A stretch of 49,733 nucleotides of DNA, taken from the NCBI GenBank assembly GCA_964463245.1, contig CAYXBU010000009.1, positions 1 through 49,733 on the forward strand, written 5' to 3'. Under the pieces are notes generated by a model. It ran no database searches. It was given only the letters and a program-made list of their open reading frames with translations, and was not told the DNA's origin. The DNA is from CAMEON01 sp964463245. GTDB taxonomy: Bacteria > Bacillota > Clostridia > Oscillospirales > CAG-272. The position numbers and the translations under genes were made by a program. Of this stretch, positions 1 through 7,422 are shown in pieces; within the stretch, counting starts at the first letter, position 1, and each line of letters opens with the position of its first letter.

Positions 1-56
1 ACATACGAATCACGCGAAGATGGGAATCATCCCTGAGTCAGTTTCAGACGGCGGCC

Positions 57-368
57 TCAGCGAGCTCTCCGAGCCTCGAAGCAAGCGCTGCAGTAGACAG
101 GCTTGTCGGTCTTGGGCTGGAACTTGAGCAGAGCAACACCGCCGCAATCGGCGCAAACAGCCTCATACATGGGCTGCTCAGCCTTGGCACCGTTCTTACG
201 GGCGTCACGGCAGGCCTTGCAGGTCTTGGGCTTGTTCTGGAAGCCCTTCTCAGCGTAGAAACGCTGCTCGCCGGCGGTGAACACGAATTCCTTGCCGCAC
301 TCCTTGCAGACCAGAGTCTCGTCCTCGTAGACGACCTCTTCCGCGTTCATGACTTCATCTTCGTACAT
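57..368 (-). CDS. Zinc-ribbon domain protein (two CxxC ribbons)
   Basis: This 103-residue, Cys-rich protein shows one zinc-ribbon half (CKECGKEF ... CKACRD) followed by a second (CADCGG ... CSACFE), so eight cysteines in four CxxC pairs, enough for two zinc sites. The first half resembles the short probable zinc-binding domain found as stand-alone proteins in many Clostridia; such proteins are presumed to bind nucleic acid or protein partners, but no precise role is known to me. The start at 368 is supported by a GAGG-type ribosome binding site about ten bases upstream; an in-frame ATG six codons later is less well placed. It lies downstream of, and in the same direction as, the SigH-like gene, with a small hairpin in its leader. 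The acidic N-terminal 20 residues carry no recognisable motif. Function unassigned. Confidence 0.85.
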   Translation of the reverse strand: MYEDEVMNAEEVVYEDETLVCKECGKEFVFTAGEQRFYAEKGFQNKPKTCKACRDARKNGAKAEQPMYEAVCADCGGVALLKFQPKTDKPVYCSACFEARRAR

Positions 369-410
369 GATCCTTTACCTCGCTTTGATAGAGTGATATA
401 ATTGTCCCTC

Positions 411-427
411 GGCGGATTCGGACCGCC
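411..427 (-). other. 5-bp GC hairpin in the leader of the zinc-ribbon gene
   Basis: A perfect GGCGG/CCGCC stem with a seven-base loop lies about 43 bases before the zinc-ribbon start. On the minus strand the loop and stem look like a tRNA T-arm (TCCGAAT loop), but the surrounding sequence is too short and does not fold into a tRNA. It is more likely a leader hairpin or chance structure. I see no convincing -35/-10 pair in 369-524; the nearby AT-rich stretch at about 390-405 is only a weak -10 candidate. Confidence 0.35.
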
Positions 428-524
428 ATCCCGTGTGACCGTGTTTTGCTTAAACCATCGGGACATAATATACGAAATACATTCTTGACAGACTGCAGGA
501 ATCGATCGATCGATCTGTCACCGA

Positions 525-1115
525 TCATCCCTGCTCATTACCGAGGCGGTCGCGCAACTTCCGACGGATGCGGTAGATCGCGTTGTAGACCGACTTTTCA
601 TCCTTGCCCAGTCGGGCGGCGATCCGTGCAACGGGGGTTCCCGCCACATACGCCCACCAGACCTTCTGCTCATACCCGGACAGGCTGTCCTGAATGAGAC
701 GGCTGAGCCACAGGAAGCGGTCATCCGATGCAACACCGGCGGCCACGTCCTCGCATTCGGACAGTTGCTCCTCCGACAGAGAAACAATGGACAGGCGACG
801 GAGCACCTCGATGTGACGGAGAGCCGAAACAAGGCCGTTCCGCAGACATATCTGTGCATACAGACCGAAGCTGACCTCGTCCTGCTCGGTATCATAGGAG
901 GACACCGCGTTTAGAAAGACAGCATCGGCCTCCTCGGCCAGGTCAGTCTTCTCCTGCTCGGTGCGGCAGGAAGTACGGAATTGCCTTACCATGGATGCAA
1001 CGAGAGGAGCATACTGTCGGCGCAGGTTGTCGCAAGCCTCCTGACCGCCGGACTGTGCGCGACGGATCAGGTCACGCTGTTCGGGAGTTGCATATACATC
1101 ATCTTTCAGACCCAT
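525..1115 (-). CDS. Sigma-70 family RNA polymerase sigma factor, SigH (Spo0H)-like
   Basis: The 196-residue product directs RNA polymerase to alternative promoters. Region 2 is seen in the stretch around RRQYAPLVASMVRQF and the following DAVFLNAVSSYD helix; region 4 is a helix-turn-helix near the C-terminus (GYEQKVWWAYVAG then IAARLGKDEKSVYNAIYRIR). The C-terminal layout is close to SigH of Bacillus/Clostridium, where region 4 similarly ends in a KSxxNAxxRxRRKL motif, so a SigH-like assignment is favoured over an ECF sigma factor. The start at 1115 is chosen because AAGGAG sits eight bases upstream; the open frame extends further but without a ribosome site. A consensus promoter lies at 1232-1260, giving a roughly 110-base leader that contains a small overlapping upstream frame. 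Which promoters it recognises cannot be told from this window. Confidence 0.85.
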   Translation of the reverse strand: MGLKDDVYATPEQRDLIRRAQSGGQEACDNLRRQYAPLVASMVRQFRTSCRTEQEKTDLAEEADAVFLNAVSSYDTEQDEVSFGLYAQICLRNGLVSALRHIEVLRRLSIVSLSEEQLSECEDVAAGVASDDRFLWLSRLIQDSLSGYEQKVWWAYVAGTPVARIAARLGKDEKSVYNAIYRIRRKLRDRLGNEQG

Positions 1116-1204
1116 GGATACTCCTTCTCTGCGCTTTGACCCTTCGCTTGATCCATCTTTTTCGGGGTATGGGAGGCCTTGCAATAAGGGTTGCCCACGC
1201 CCAT
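1106..1204 (-). CDS. Possible leader peptide overlapping the sigma-factor start
   Basis: A 32-codon frame starting ATG at 1204 lies wholly in the leader of the SigH-like gene and ends with a TGA that overlaps the first codons of that gene (the sigma ATG is at 1115). The peptide is hydrophilic, with one Cys, one His and many Lys, Gln and Ala residues, and ends in PWV. It has no clear Shine-Dalgarno sequence, and only a short palindrome precedes it (1210-1221, GGCAC-GA-GTGCC, at the probable transcript start). It may be a translated coupling peptide controlling sigma synthesis, or simply chance coding potential. Low confidence. Confidence 0.25.
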   Translation of the reverse strand: MGVGNPYCKASHTPKKMDQAKGQSAEKEYPWV

Positions 1205-1231
1205 GGACTGGCACTCGTGCCAATTAAGTAT

Positions 1232-1260
1232 ATTGTAGCAGGTTTTTCTTTTTCTGTCAA
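1232..1260 (-). promoter_or_regulatory. Promoter of the SigH-like gene
   Basis: Minus-strand TTGACA (1260-1255), 17-base spacer, TACAAT (1237-1232), with TGC directly before the -10. This is a near-perfect housekeeping promoter with an extended -10. Predicted transcript start is near 1225. Confidence 0.9.
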
Positions 1261-1465
1261 GTGTTTTTTTTTCGACACGACACGACGAAAAAGGGACTAC
1301 CCGACTCATAGGGGCAGGCTCTTTTGTACGATTGCAACAAATTAAACCTATATGAATCGGGCAGTATTACGAAAATAAGTGTCGATTTTGTGAATTAAAT
1401 ACAATTTTGTGTGATTGATTTTGGGCAGGTAACTGAATTTTCATATTGTTGCCATACAGGCCTTT
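1261..1465. other. AT-rich gap between ecfT and the sigma promoter
   Basis: About 200 bases without a gene. Apart from the weak terminator candidate at 1288-1317 and a TTTTTCG/CGAAAAA inverted repeat around 1267-1292, I see nothing recognisable. The base composition is clearly more AT-rich than the flanking genes. Confidence 0.5.
1288..1317 (-). terminator. Weak terminator candidate after ecfT
   Basis: On the minus strand, CTGCCC and GGGTAG can pair (one G-U) around a nine-base loop and are followed by TCCCTTTTT. It would end the ruvC-ecfT transcript just before the sigma-factor promoter. The stem is short, so confidence is low. Confidence 0.3.
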
Positions 1466-2311
1466 TCAGACCCCTGACATAGTGTACAACCACCCGTGCC
1501 GTGCCCCTTCTATGTTGATAACGACTACACAGGCGATCAAGAGAGCCAGAAGGAACAACGCGACAAAGTCCCGTGCGCGGCACTTGAGCACTCGCAGGCG
1601 AGTACGCCCTTCTCCGCCGTGGTAGCAGCGGCACTCCATGGCGGTAGCCAGCTCGTCTGCCCGACGGAACGCTGAGGCAAACAGCGGCACGATAACAGGA
1701 ATCAATGCCCGCGCCCGATCCTTCAAGGAGCCGTTCGTAAAGTCCGCGCCGCGCGCCTTCTGTGCCGACATGATCTTGTCGGTCTCATCCACGATGGTGG
1801 GGATAAAGCGCAGGGCGATGGTCATCATCATGGCAAAGGTATGCACCGGAACGTGGAGCTTGGCAAGCGGGCGGAGCAGGCTCTCGATGCCGTCGGTCAG
1901 CAGGATGGGGGTAGTCGTGTAGGTCAGGAAGATGCTGGTGCCGATGATCATGGCCACGATGCGCAAAAGGATGAACAGCGCGTGGTACAGGCCTTTGGTA
2001 TAGATGGTGATGAACTTCCACTGAAAGAGTGGATCGGCGGCGGTATCGGTCACCCAGAAGATATTCAGCACGGCGGTGAATGCCATGATGAAGATCAGGG
2101 GACGCACGCTGCGCAGGACGATCTTGAGGGGAATGCGGCTGAGAAGTATGAGCAGAATGGAGATGACCGTCAAGAGAACGAAGGAGAAGAAATTCTTGCA
2201 GAGGAAGGATGCCACGATAAAGGCGATAGCGCAGACGATCTTGATACGGGGGTCGAGCCGATGGACGACCGAGTTTGCGGGGTAATACTGTCCTAACGAT
2301 ATTCCTTTCAC
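1466..2311 (-). CDS. ecfT: ECF transporter transmembrane component EcfT
   Basis: EcfT is the membrane scaffold of energy-coupling-factor transporters. It couples the EcfA1/EcfA2 ATPases to interchangeable vitamin-binding S components. The 281-residue protein has about five hydrophobic helices (roughly residues 27-60, 70-88, 108-130, 155-172 and 248-268). Between them is the cytosolic coupling region with the diagnostic ARG motif (AQKARGADF, residues 183-191) and, at 224-235, the second coupling motif reading AMECRCYHGGEG, where most relatives have EARGY or EARCY, so the Ala of that motif is Cys here. Its start overlaps the ecfA2 stop by four bases (ATGA), the usual translational coupling. It is the last gene of the ruvC operon. 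No S component is encoded in this window. Confidence 0.95.
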   Translation of the reverse strand: MKGISLGQYYPANSVVHRLDPRIKIVCAIAFIVASFLCKNFFSFVLLTVISILLILLSRIPLKIVLRSVRPLIFIMAFTAVLNIFWVTDTAADPLFQWKFITIYTKGLYHALFILLRIVAMIIGTSIFLTYTTTPILLTDGIESLLRPLAKLHVPVHTFAMMMTIALRFIPTIVDETDKIMSAQKARGADFTNGSLKDRARALIPVIVPLFASAFRRADELATAMECRCYHGGEGRTRLRVLKCRARDFVALFLLALLIACVVVINIEGARHGWLYTMSGV

Positions 2312-3252
2312 GGCTCGGCACCTCCCCTCTCACAGGGCAGGTCAAAGGCGCGCGCCAGCGCGGCCTCGGTGGCCTCCAGGGTGTAGAGTCCCGGGTCGAG
2401 CGGCATACCGCCCTGTCGCAGGAGGACAGCCAGCCGCGTGACCACGGGAATATCCAGTCCCACCGCTTCCAGCTCATCGGCGCGGGAGAAGACCTCGTCG
2501 CGGGTGCCGACCATGAGCAAACGCCCACCTGACATGACCGCGACATCGTCGCAGTACTGCGCCATGTCCTCCATGCTGTGGCTGACGATCAGCACGGTCG
2601 CACCTGTCTTTTGATTATATGCGCGGATGCCCCCGAAGATGTCTCGCCGTCCCTGCGGGTCAAGTCCCGCCGCGGGCTCGTCCAGTATCAAGACCTCCGG
2701 GCGCATGGCCATGATCCCGGCAATGGCGACACGGCGTTTCTGCCCGCCCGACAGGTCAAAGGGGGATTGCTCCAGCAGGGCGGGATCTACTCCGGCAAAG
2801 GCCGCCGCCTCGCTTACTCGTGCCTCGATCTCCTCGTGCGGGAGCTTCATGTTGCGGGGGCCGAAGGCGATGTCCGCCCGCACGGTCTCCTCAAACAGCT
2901 GATATTCCGGGTACTGCATGACCAGCCCCACCCGAAACCGCACCTGACCGATCTCACGGGGTGCCGCCCAGATATCCTGCCCGTCCAAGAGGACGCGCCC
3001 CTCCTCGGGGCGAGTCAGGCCGTTGAGCATCTGTACCAGCGTGGACTTGCCCGAGCCGGTATGCCCGATCAGCCCCGTGATGCGCCCCCGTCGGATATCC
3101 AGCGACACATCATCCAGAGCCTTTTTCTCAAAGGGCGTGCCGGCGGAATACCGATAGGTAATGTGCTCCAGGCGGAGCATGGGCGTGTCCCCGCCCGTCG
3201 GGGTCACCGCCGGAGCGGAGGACACGGTCACTTGTTGCTTTTTCTTTCTCAT
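2308..3252 (-). CDS. ecfA2: ECF transporter ATP-binding protein EcfA2
   Basis: One of the two ATPases of the ECF module; it hydrolyses ATP to drive uptake of vitamins or metals bound by S components. An ABC domain follows a roughly 20-residue basic, low-complexity N-terminus: Walker A GHTGSGKS, Q-loop in VMQYPEYQLF, signature LSGGQKRR, Walker B VLILDEP, and switch His in VSHSMED. The GLVMQYPEYQLFEETV sequence is typical of EcfA2 rather than EcfA1. The start at 3252 (MRKKKQQ) lies 13 bases after the ecfA1 stop, with GGGAAGG upstream; the ORF could extend 21 codons further, but that would run inside ecfA1. A later ATG (MLRLEHITY) where homology begins is also possible. It is cotranscribed with ecfA1 and ecfT. 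Confidence 0.95.
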   Translation of the reverse strand: MRKKKQQVTVSSAPAVTPTGGDTPMLRLEHITYRYSAGTPFEKKALDDVSLDIRRGRITGLIGHTGSGKSTLVQMLNGLTRPEEGRVLLDGQDIWAAPREIGQVRFRVGLVMQYPEYQLFEETVRADIAFGPRNMKLPHEEIEARVSEAAAFAGVDPALLEQSPFDLSGGQKRRVAIAGIMAMRPEVLILDEPAAGLDPQGRRDIFGGIRAYNQKTGATVLIVSHSMEDMAQYCDDVAVMSGGRLLMVGTRDEVFSRADELEAVGLDIPVVTRLAVLLRQGGMPLDPGLYTLEATEAALARAFDLPCERGGAEP

Positions 3253-3265
3253 GTTTATCCGATTC

Positions 3266-4165
3266 TTACCTTCCCGTCTGCTTTCTCTGCCATGCATCAA
3301 GAATCGCCGCCGCACACTGCTCCGGCGTGTTCATCTCGCCGAGCAGAGGTATTCCCCGCCCCGCAAGATACTGTGCAGCGGCGGTGCATTGCGGCACATC
3401 CAGCCCGGCATCCCTCAGGACATCCGCTTTGGCAAATACCTCACTCGGCGTACCGTCCAGCAGGATATGCCCGTCCGAGAGCACCACGATGCGATCCGCC
3501 CGCGCGGCCTCGTCCATGTGGTGAGTAATGGAGAGCACCGTGATGCCTTCCTCGCGGTTGAGCTTTTCCATGGTGGCGACCACCTCCCGCCGTCCCAGCG
3601 GGTCAAGCATGGCGGTGGATTCGTCGAAGATCATGCATCGGGGCTTCATGGCAATGATGCCCGCGATGGCGACCCGTTGCTTCTGCCCGCCCGAGAGGCG
3701 GTGCGGCTCGTGCTGTGCGTAGGCGGTCATGCCCACGGTCTCCAGTGCCTCGTCCACCCGCTGTCTCAGTTCGGGGTGCGGGATGCCCAGATTCTCGGGA
3801 CCGAAGGCTACGTCCTCCTCCACGATGGTGGCGACCAGCTGGTTGTCGGGATTCTGAAAGACCATGCCCACCTGCCGTCTCAGCTCCAACAGCTGCTCCT
3901 CGGTCAGGTCGTCCGACATGACATCCACGCCGTCTACCAATATCTCGCCCTCGGCGTAGGTGTAGTCGTCAATGACCAGGTTGATGAGCTTGGCCAGCGT
4001 GGACTTACCGGAGCCATTGTGCCCCAGTATGACGGTATATTCCCCCTCCCGCACGGTAAGGTCGACATGGGAGAGCACTTGCTTTCCCTTCCCCTCGTCG
4101 GCAGGATAGGCATAGGAGAGGTCTTTGATCTCGATCAAGGGCTTTCCCTTAGTGATCTGTTCCAT
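3266..4165 (-). CDS. ecfA1: ECF transporter ATP-binding protein EcfA1
   Basis: The partner ATPase of EcfA2. It shows Walker A GHNGSGKS, Q-loop VFQNPDNQLV (the QNPDNQ sequence is characteristic of EcfA1/CbiO-type ATPases), signature LSGGQKQR and a Walker B ending CMIFDEST. DES instead of DEP after Walker B is common in EcfA1, so it is not a defect. The switch His is in SITHHMDE. The length of 299 residues is normal. An AAAGGA site sits at suitable distance before the ATG at 4165. It starts 14 bases after the methyltransferase stop and belongs to the ruvC-led operon; ecf genes are more often found beside rplQ and truA, so this placement is unusual. Confidence 0.95.
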   Translation of the reverse strand: MEQITKGKPLIEIKDLSYAYPADEGKGKQVLSHVDLTVREGEYTVILGHNGSGKSTLAKLINLVIDDYTYAEGEILVDGVDVMSDDLTEEQLLELRRQVGMVFQNPDNQLVATIVEEDVAFGPENLGIPHPELRQRVDEALETVGMTAYAQHEPHRLSGGQKQRVAIAGIIAMKPRCMIFDESTAMLDPLGRREVVATMEKLNREEGITVLSITHHMDEAARADRIVVLSDGHILLDGTPSEVFAKADVLRDAGLDVPQCTAAAQYLAGRGIPLLGEMNTPEQCAAAILDAWQRKQTGR

Positions 4166-4179
4166 TCGGTTGATTCCTT

Positions 4180-5058
4180 TCAGGCCTCCCAGCGGACACT
4201 GCCGCCGCAGGGGAGATAGGACTTAGTCTGCCGAACCGGCAAGCACAGCTCGCCCGCCTCGGTATGACCGCCGTGATGTGCCGTTACGTTCATGTCCACA
4301 ATGTAGCGCATGGTCATGGGGGACAGACCGGTGGTGTAGGTGTTGAGCAGGAAGAACAGCGGATCATTAGACAGCAGCTTGCCTGCCTGCGCGACCAGCG
4401 CACCGACACAATCTTCCAGCTTCCAGACCTCGCCGCCCGGTCCCCGCCCATAGGAGGGGGGATCCATGATGATGCCGTCATAGCGGTTACCCCGCCGCAG
4501 TTCGCGCTCCACGAACTTCTGGCAGTCATCCACGATGTAGCGGATGGGGGCTTCCCCCAGCCCGCACAAGCGGGCATTTTCCTTGGCCTGTGCCGTCATG
4601 CCCTTGGAGGCATCCACGTGCACCACGGCCGCTCCTGCCGCCGAGGCTGCCACGGTCGCGCCGCCGGTGTAGGCAAAGAGATTGAGCACCTTGATCTGTC
4701 GGTTCGGTTGCTTCTGCACGGCTTTGCGGATCAGCTCCGAGAACCAATCCCAGTTGGCCGCTTGCTCCGGGAAAAGTCCGGTGTGCTTAAAGCCCATCGG
4801 GCGCAGGACGAAGCGCAGTCCGTCCCCGTAGGAGATATTCCACTCGGCGGGCATATCGCTCTTGACCCACGCGCCACCGCCCGACGAGGAGCGGCGGTAG
4901 ATACCGTTCGCCTTCCTCCAGAGCGGGGAGGCGGCACACCCCTTCCAGATGACCTGCGGGTCGGGGCGGATGAGGATATAGTCCCCCCACCGTTCCAGCC
5001 GCTCACCGTCCGAGGTGTCCAACAGCTCGTAGTCCTTCCAGTTGTCTGCACTCCACAT
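4180..5058 (-). CDS. Class I SAM-dependent methyltransferase, RlmI-like
   Basis: The 292-residue protein carries the SAM-binding motif VLNLFAYTGGATVA (motif I), an acidic loop VVHVDASKG (motif II), IRYIVDDCQKFVERE (motif III) and the catalytic-region motif IMDPPSYGRG (motif IV). This order and spacing match the RlmI/RlmK-type family that methylates 23S rRNA, but the N-terminal PUA domain of true RlmI is missing. The first 90 residues (KDYELLDTSDGERLERWG ...) form the strand-rich lead-in typical of a shorter Firmicute and proteobacterial branch whose substrate is unproven. The start at 5058 is fixed by AGGAG ten bases upstream; the longer frame would overlap ruvC by nearly 100 bases. It follows ruvC with a one-base gap. 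The substrate is an inference. Confidence 0.85.
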   Translation of the reverse strand: MWSADNWKDYELLDTSDGERLERWGDYILIRPDPQVIWKGCAASPLWRKANGIYRRSSSGGGAWVKSDMPAEWNISYGDGLRFVLRPMGFKHTGLFPEQAANWDWFSELIRKAVQKQPNRQIKVLNLFAYTGGATVAASAAGAAVVHVDASKGMTAQAKENARLCGLGEAPIRYIVDDCQKFVERELRRGNRYDGIIMDPPSYGRGPGGEVWKLEDCVGALVAQAGKLLSNDPLFFLLNTYTTGLSPMTMRYIVDMNVTAHHGGHTEAGELCLPVRQTKSYLPCGGSVRWEA

Positions 5059-5059
5059 A

Positions 5060-5569
5060 CTATGATCTCTCCTGCTTATCGTAATATTCCGCGAGGCGGG
5101 AACAGCCGCTGTGCGCGTGGCAGATGGCGATGGCCAGCGCGTCGGCGGTATCATCCGGCTTTGGGGGGGCGGGCAGGTTCAGGATCTTGGTGACCATGGT
5201 GATGACCTGCCGCTTGTCGGCTAAGCCGTAACCGACCACGGCTTGCTTGACCTGCATGGGGGTATACTCTGCCATGGGGATGCCCGCCTCGGCTCCCGCC
5301 AGCAGGACGATGCCCCGCGCCTCGGCAACGCGGATGCCGGTCGTGATGTTCTTGGTAAAGAAAAGCTCCTCCACCGCCATCTGCTCGGGGTGGTATCGCT
5401 CCAGAATGGCATTCATGCCCCTGCGGATGCGTAAAAGTCGCTGCGGGGTCTCCATCCCCGCCGGGGTCTCAATGGAGCCGTAGCCCAGCGCACGGAAGCG
5501 GAAGCCCGCATATTCCACGACCCCCCAGCCCACGATGGCCAGCCCGGGATCGATGCCCACTATCACCAT
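5060..5569 (-). CDS. ruvC: Holliday junction resolvase RuvC
   Basis: RuvC cuts Holliday junctions symmetrically as a dimer, normally on a RuvAB complex. The 169-residue protein has the expected acidic residues: D7 in IVGIDPGLA, E68 in AVEELFF and the DDTADALA motif near 141-148. The TKNITTGIRVAEARGIV helix and the YTPMQVKQAVVGYG DNA-binding stretch are typical. The start is supported by AAAGGGGG eight bases upstream and by a consensus promoter at 5599-5627. It is the first gene of the operon ruvC-methyltransferase-ecfA1-ecfA2-ecfT; ruvA and ruvB are not in the window. Confidence 0.97.
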   Translation of the reverse strand: MVIVGIDPGLAIVGWGVVEYAGFRFRALGYGSIETPAGMETPQRLLRIRRGMNAILERYHPEQMAVEELFFTKNITTGIRVAEARGIVLLAGAEAGIPMAEYTPMQVKQAVVGYGLADKRQVITMVTKILNLPAPPKPDDTADALAIAICHAHSGCSRLAEYYDKQERS

Positions 5570-5598
5570 ATGCCTGTCCCCCTTTCCGCAAACAAGAT

Positions 5599-5627
5599 AT
5601 TATAGCACATATTGAAGGATATGTCAA
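5599..5627 (-). promoter_or_regulatory. Promoter of the ruvC-ecf operon
   Basis: Minus-strand TTGACA (5627-5622), 17-base spacer, TATAAT (5604-5599), preceded by TGTGC, so an extended -10. Perfect consensus; the predicted transcript start is about 20 bases before the ruvC ribosome site. Confidence 0.95.
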
Positions 5628-5724
5628 ACGAAAGGCGGTAAATTTTCGAGAAAGTTTTCATGAAGTTCGGACAGCTGACCGCGCGGAAAATCGCCTGTTT
5701 GAACAAAAATTTCGATCATACCTC

Positions 5725-5753
5725 TTGATTCCGACACGGAATCATGCTATAAT
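5725..5753 (+). promoter_or_regulatory. Promoter of the PHP-uvrA operon
   Basis: TTGATT (5725-5730), 17-base spacer, TATAAT (5748-5753) with TGC before the -10. It is divergent from the ruvC promoter, about 100 bases away. Confidence 0.9.
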
Positions 5754-5784
5754 GAAGATGATTTTTGAATCGGGAGGACGATCC

Positions 5785-6825
5785 ATGAAACACGAACTTT
5801 TACCCGAGAACGGGAGATTCTATAAGGCCAACTTGCACACCCACAGCACCTGCTCCGACGGTATTCGGTCGGTCGAGGAGATCAAGGCGGACTACATGGC
5901 GCACGGCTATTCGGTCGTCGCCTTTACCGACCACAACGTTATGGTGGATCACTCCGACCTCAACGAGCCGGAGAGGTTCCTGACCCTGACCTCCTACGAG
6001 ATCGATACCAACCAAGATGCCGGGGAACTTCCCTGGAACACGCGGCCGACCTATCATCTCAACCTCTACGCTTGCCGTCCCGACGAGATGGTCTATCCCT
6101 GCCCCAACCCCGCCTATACCACCGTCAACGCGCCGAAGTATGTGCAGGACTACTATCGCGGGGACTACATCCGCCGCTACTCGGTGGAGGGTCAGAACGA
6201 GATGATCCGCGAGGCACGGGCAAACGGCTTTCTGGTCAGTTATAACCATCCAGCCTGGTCTCTCCAGCACTACCCCGACTATGCAGAGCTGGAGGGCGTG
6301 ACCGCCGTGGAGGTCTACAACACGGGATGTGTCCTGGAGGGCTATGCACTGGATGCGGACGAGCACGTTCTGGACGACTTCCTGCATCTGGGCAAGCGGG
6401 TCTACCCTATCGCCACCGATGATTCGCACGGCACCGCCGATTGCTTTGGCGGTTGGGTGCAGTTCAAGGCGCCCGCGCTGACCTATGAGTACATCTTCCG
6501 CGCCTACGCCGCCGGGGACTTCTACGCCTCGTGGGGACCTGAGATACGTTCCCTGTATATCGAGGACGGAGTCCTGCACATGGACTGTGCCGACACGGTC
6601 AGGGTGTCTCTGGTCACCGATGTACGCATCTCTCATTACGCCGCCGCACCGGTCGGCGAGGAGCTGAACCACTACACCTACGATCTGCGCCCCTGGCTGG
6701 CGCAGGCGCGGGCAACAGGTTGCGAGGGCGTTGCCTACTTCCGCCTGACACTGGAGAGCGCGAACGGCAGTCGTGCCCTGACACGGGGCTACTTTGCCGA
6801 CGAGCTGACCGATATTGCCCTGTAA
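5785..6825 (+). CDS. PHP-domain metal-dependent phosphoesterase
   Basis: The 346-residue protein belongs to the polymerase-and-histidinol-phosphatase (PHP) superfamily of metal-dependent phosphoesterases. Visible metal-binding motifs are LHTHSTCSDG near residue 17, VVAFTDHN near 50, VSYNHPAW in the middle and IATDDSHG further on; together these supply the His and Asp ligands of a trinuclear site. The C-terminal third (from about DGVLHMDC) is a beta-rich domain following the PHP core. The substrate is unknown; relatives include nucleotide phosphatases and PolX-like domains. The start at 5785 is chosen by GGGAGG nine bases upstream; the frame runs 20 codons further up, but into the promoter. 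It heads a cluster with a small membrane protein and uvrA. Confidence 0.88.
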   Translation: MKHELLPENGRFYKANLHTHSTCSDGIRSVEEIKADYMAHGYSVVAFTDHNVMVDHSDLNEPERFLTLTSYEIDTNQDAGELPWNTRPTYHLNLYACRPDEMVYPCPNPAYTTVNAPKYVQDYYRGDYIRRYSVEGQNEMIREARANGFLVSYNHPAWSLQHYPDYAELEGVTAVEVYNTGCVLEGYALDADEHVLDDFLHLGKRVYPIATDDSHGTADCFGGWVQFKAPALTYEYIFRAYAAGDFYASWGPEIRSLYIEDGVLHMDCADTVRVSLVTDVRISHYAAAPVGEELNHYTYDLRPWLAQARATGCEGVAYFRLTLESANGSRALTRGYFADELTDIAL

Positions 6826-6850
6826 CCATACTGCCTACGGAGGAATCGAT

Positions 6851-7390
6851 ATGAGTCGAAATCAGCAAAAGAAGGTACACAACGACCGCCGCGCCGAAAA
6901 GCAGAAGGAGCGCGAGCGCAAGAGCAGACCGCCCAAGAATGTCGTGCGCGTCCACCTGATGGACGGGCTGTATGTCCTCTATACCTCCCTGATCCTCGCA
7001 GCCGCCATCGCCGTGATCATCGTCATGGAGTGGCGAGGCTGGTTTGACGGCATCATCGGCTCGGTGCTGGCGGTTGTCATGGGGGGCATCGCCGTGCTGT
7101 GCGTGTTCGACCTCGCCATGCTCCTGACCGCCTGTGTCACCATCGCCGACGGGCAGGTCAACGCCGGGAAGAACGAGCAGGGACAGCTGATGCTCTTCCA
7201 TGTCGAGAATATCGTCTCGGTCGAGCTGCGGGACAAGAGCGGGAACACTGTCAAAGAGGATCGCAGGAAATACGCCCGTGTCGCCGTGACCTTCGTCATG
7301 TCCAGCGGACGGATCAACCAACGCCCCTTTGGGCATATCCGTCAGAGACAGCTCAACAACCTCAGGCGGGCGTTGGAAAAGACGGAATGA
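6851..7390 (+). CDS. Small membrane protein with two helices, function unknown
   Basis: A 179-residue protein with a very basic N-terminus (about 30 residues rich in Lys, Arg and Gln), two adjacent hydrophobic helices (roughly residues 42-60 and 68-97) and a C-terminal soluble domain of about 80 residues. The last part has the look of a small pleckstrin-like fold (NEQGQLMLFHVENIVSVEL ... RVAVTFVMSSGRINQ), which is an impression, not an assignment. The start at 6851 has GGAGG ten bases upstream. It begins 25 bases after the PHP gene and ends 32 bases before uvrA, so the three are likely cotranscribed. I do not recognise the family. Confidence 0.7.
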   Translation: MSRNQQKKVHNDRRAEKQKERERKSRPPKNVVRVHLMDGLYVLYTSLILAAAIAVIIVMEWRGWFDGIIGSVLAVVMGGIAVLCVFDLAMLLTACVTIADGQVNAGKNEQGQLMLFHVENIVSVELRDKSGNTVKEDRRKYARVAVTFVMSSGRINQRPFGHIRQRQLNNLRRALEKTE

Positions 7391-7422
7391 ACACAATCCA
7401 AGCAAAGGAAGCATAATTACGA

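Noticed and set aside
408..471. tRNA-like arm on the minus strand before the zinc-ribbon gene
   Set aside because: The T-arm-like hairpin is good, but the whole unit is about 60 bases, the acceptor ends pair for only five bases and no anticodon arm is present.
487..519. GATC tandem repeats inside an inverted repeat after the SigH-like gene
   Set aside because: Four overlapping ATCG units flanked by GACAGA/TCTGTC, but no T-run and too short to call a functional element.
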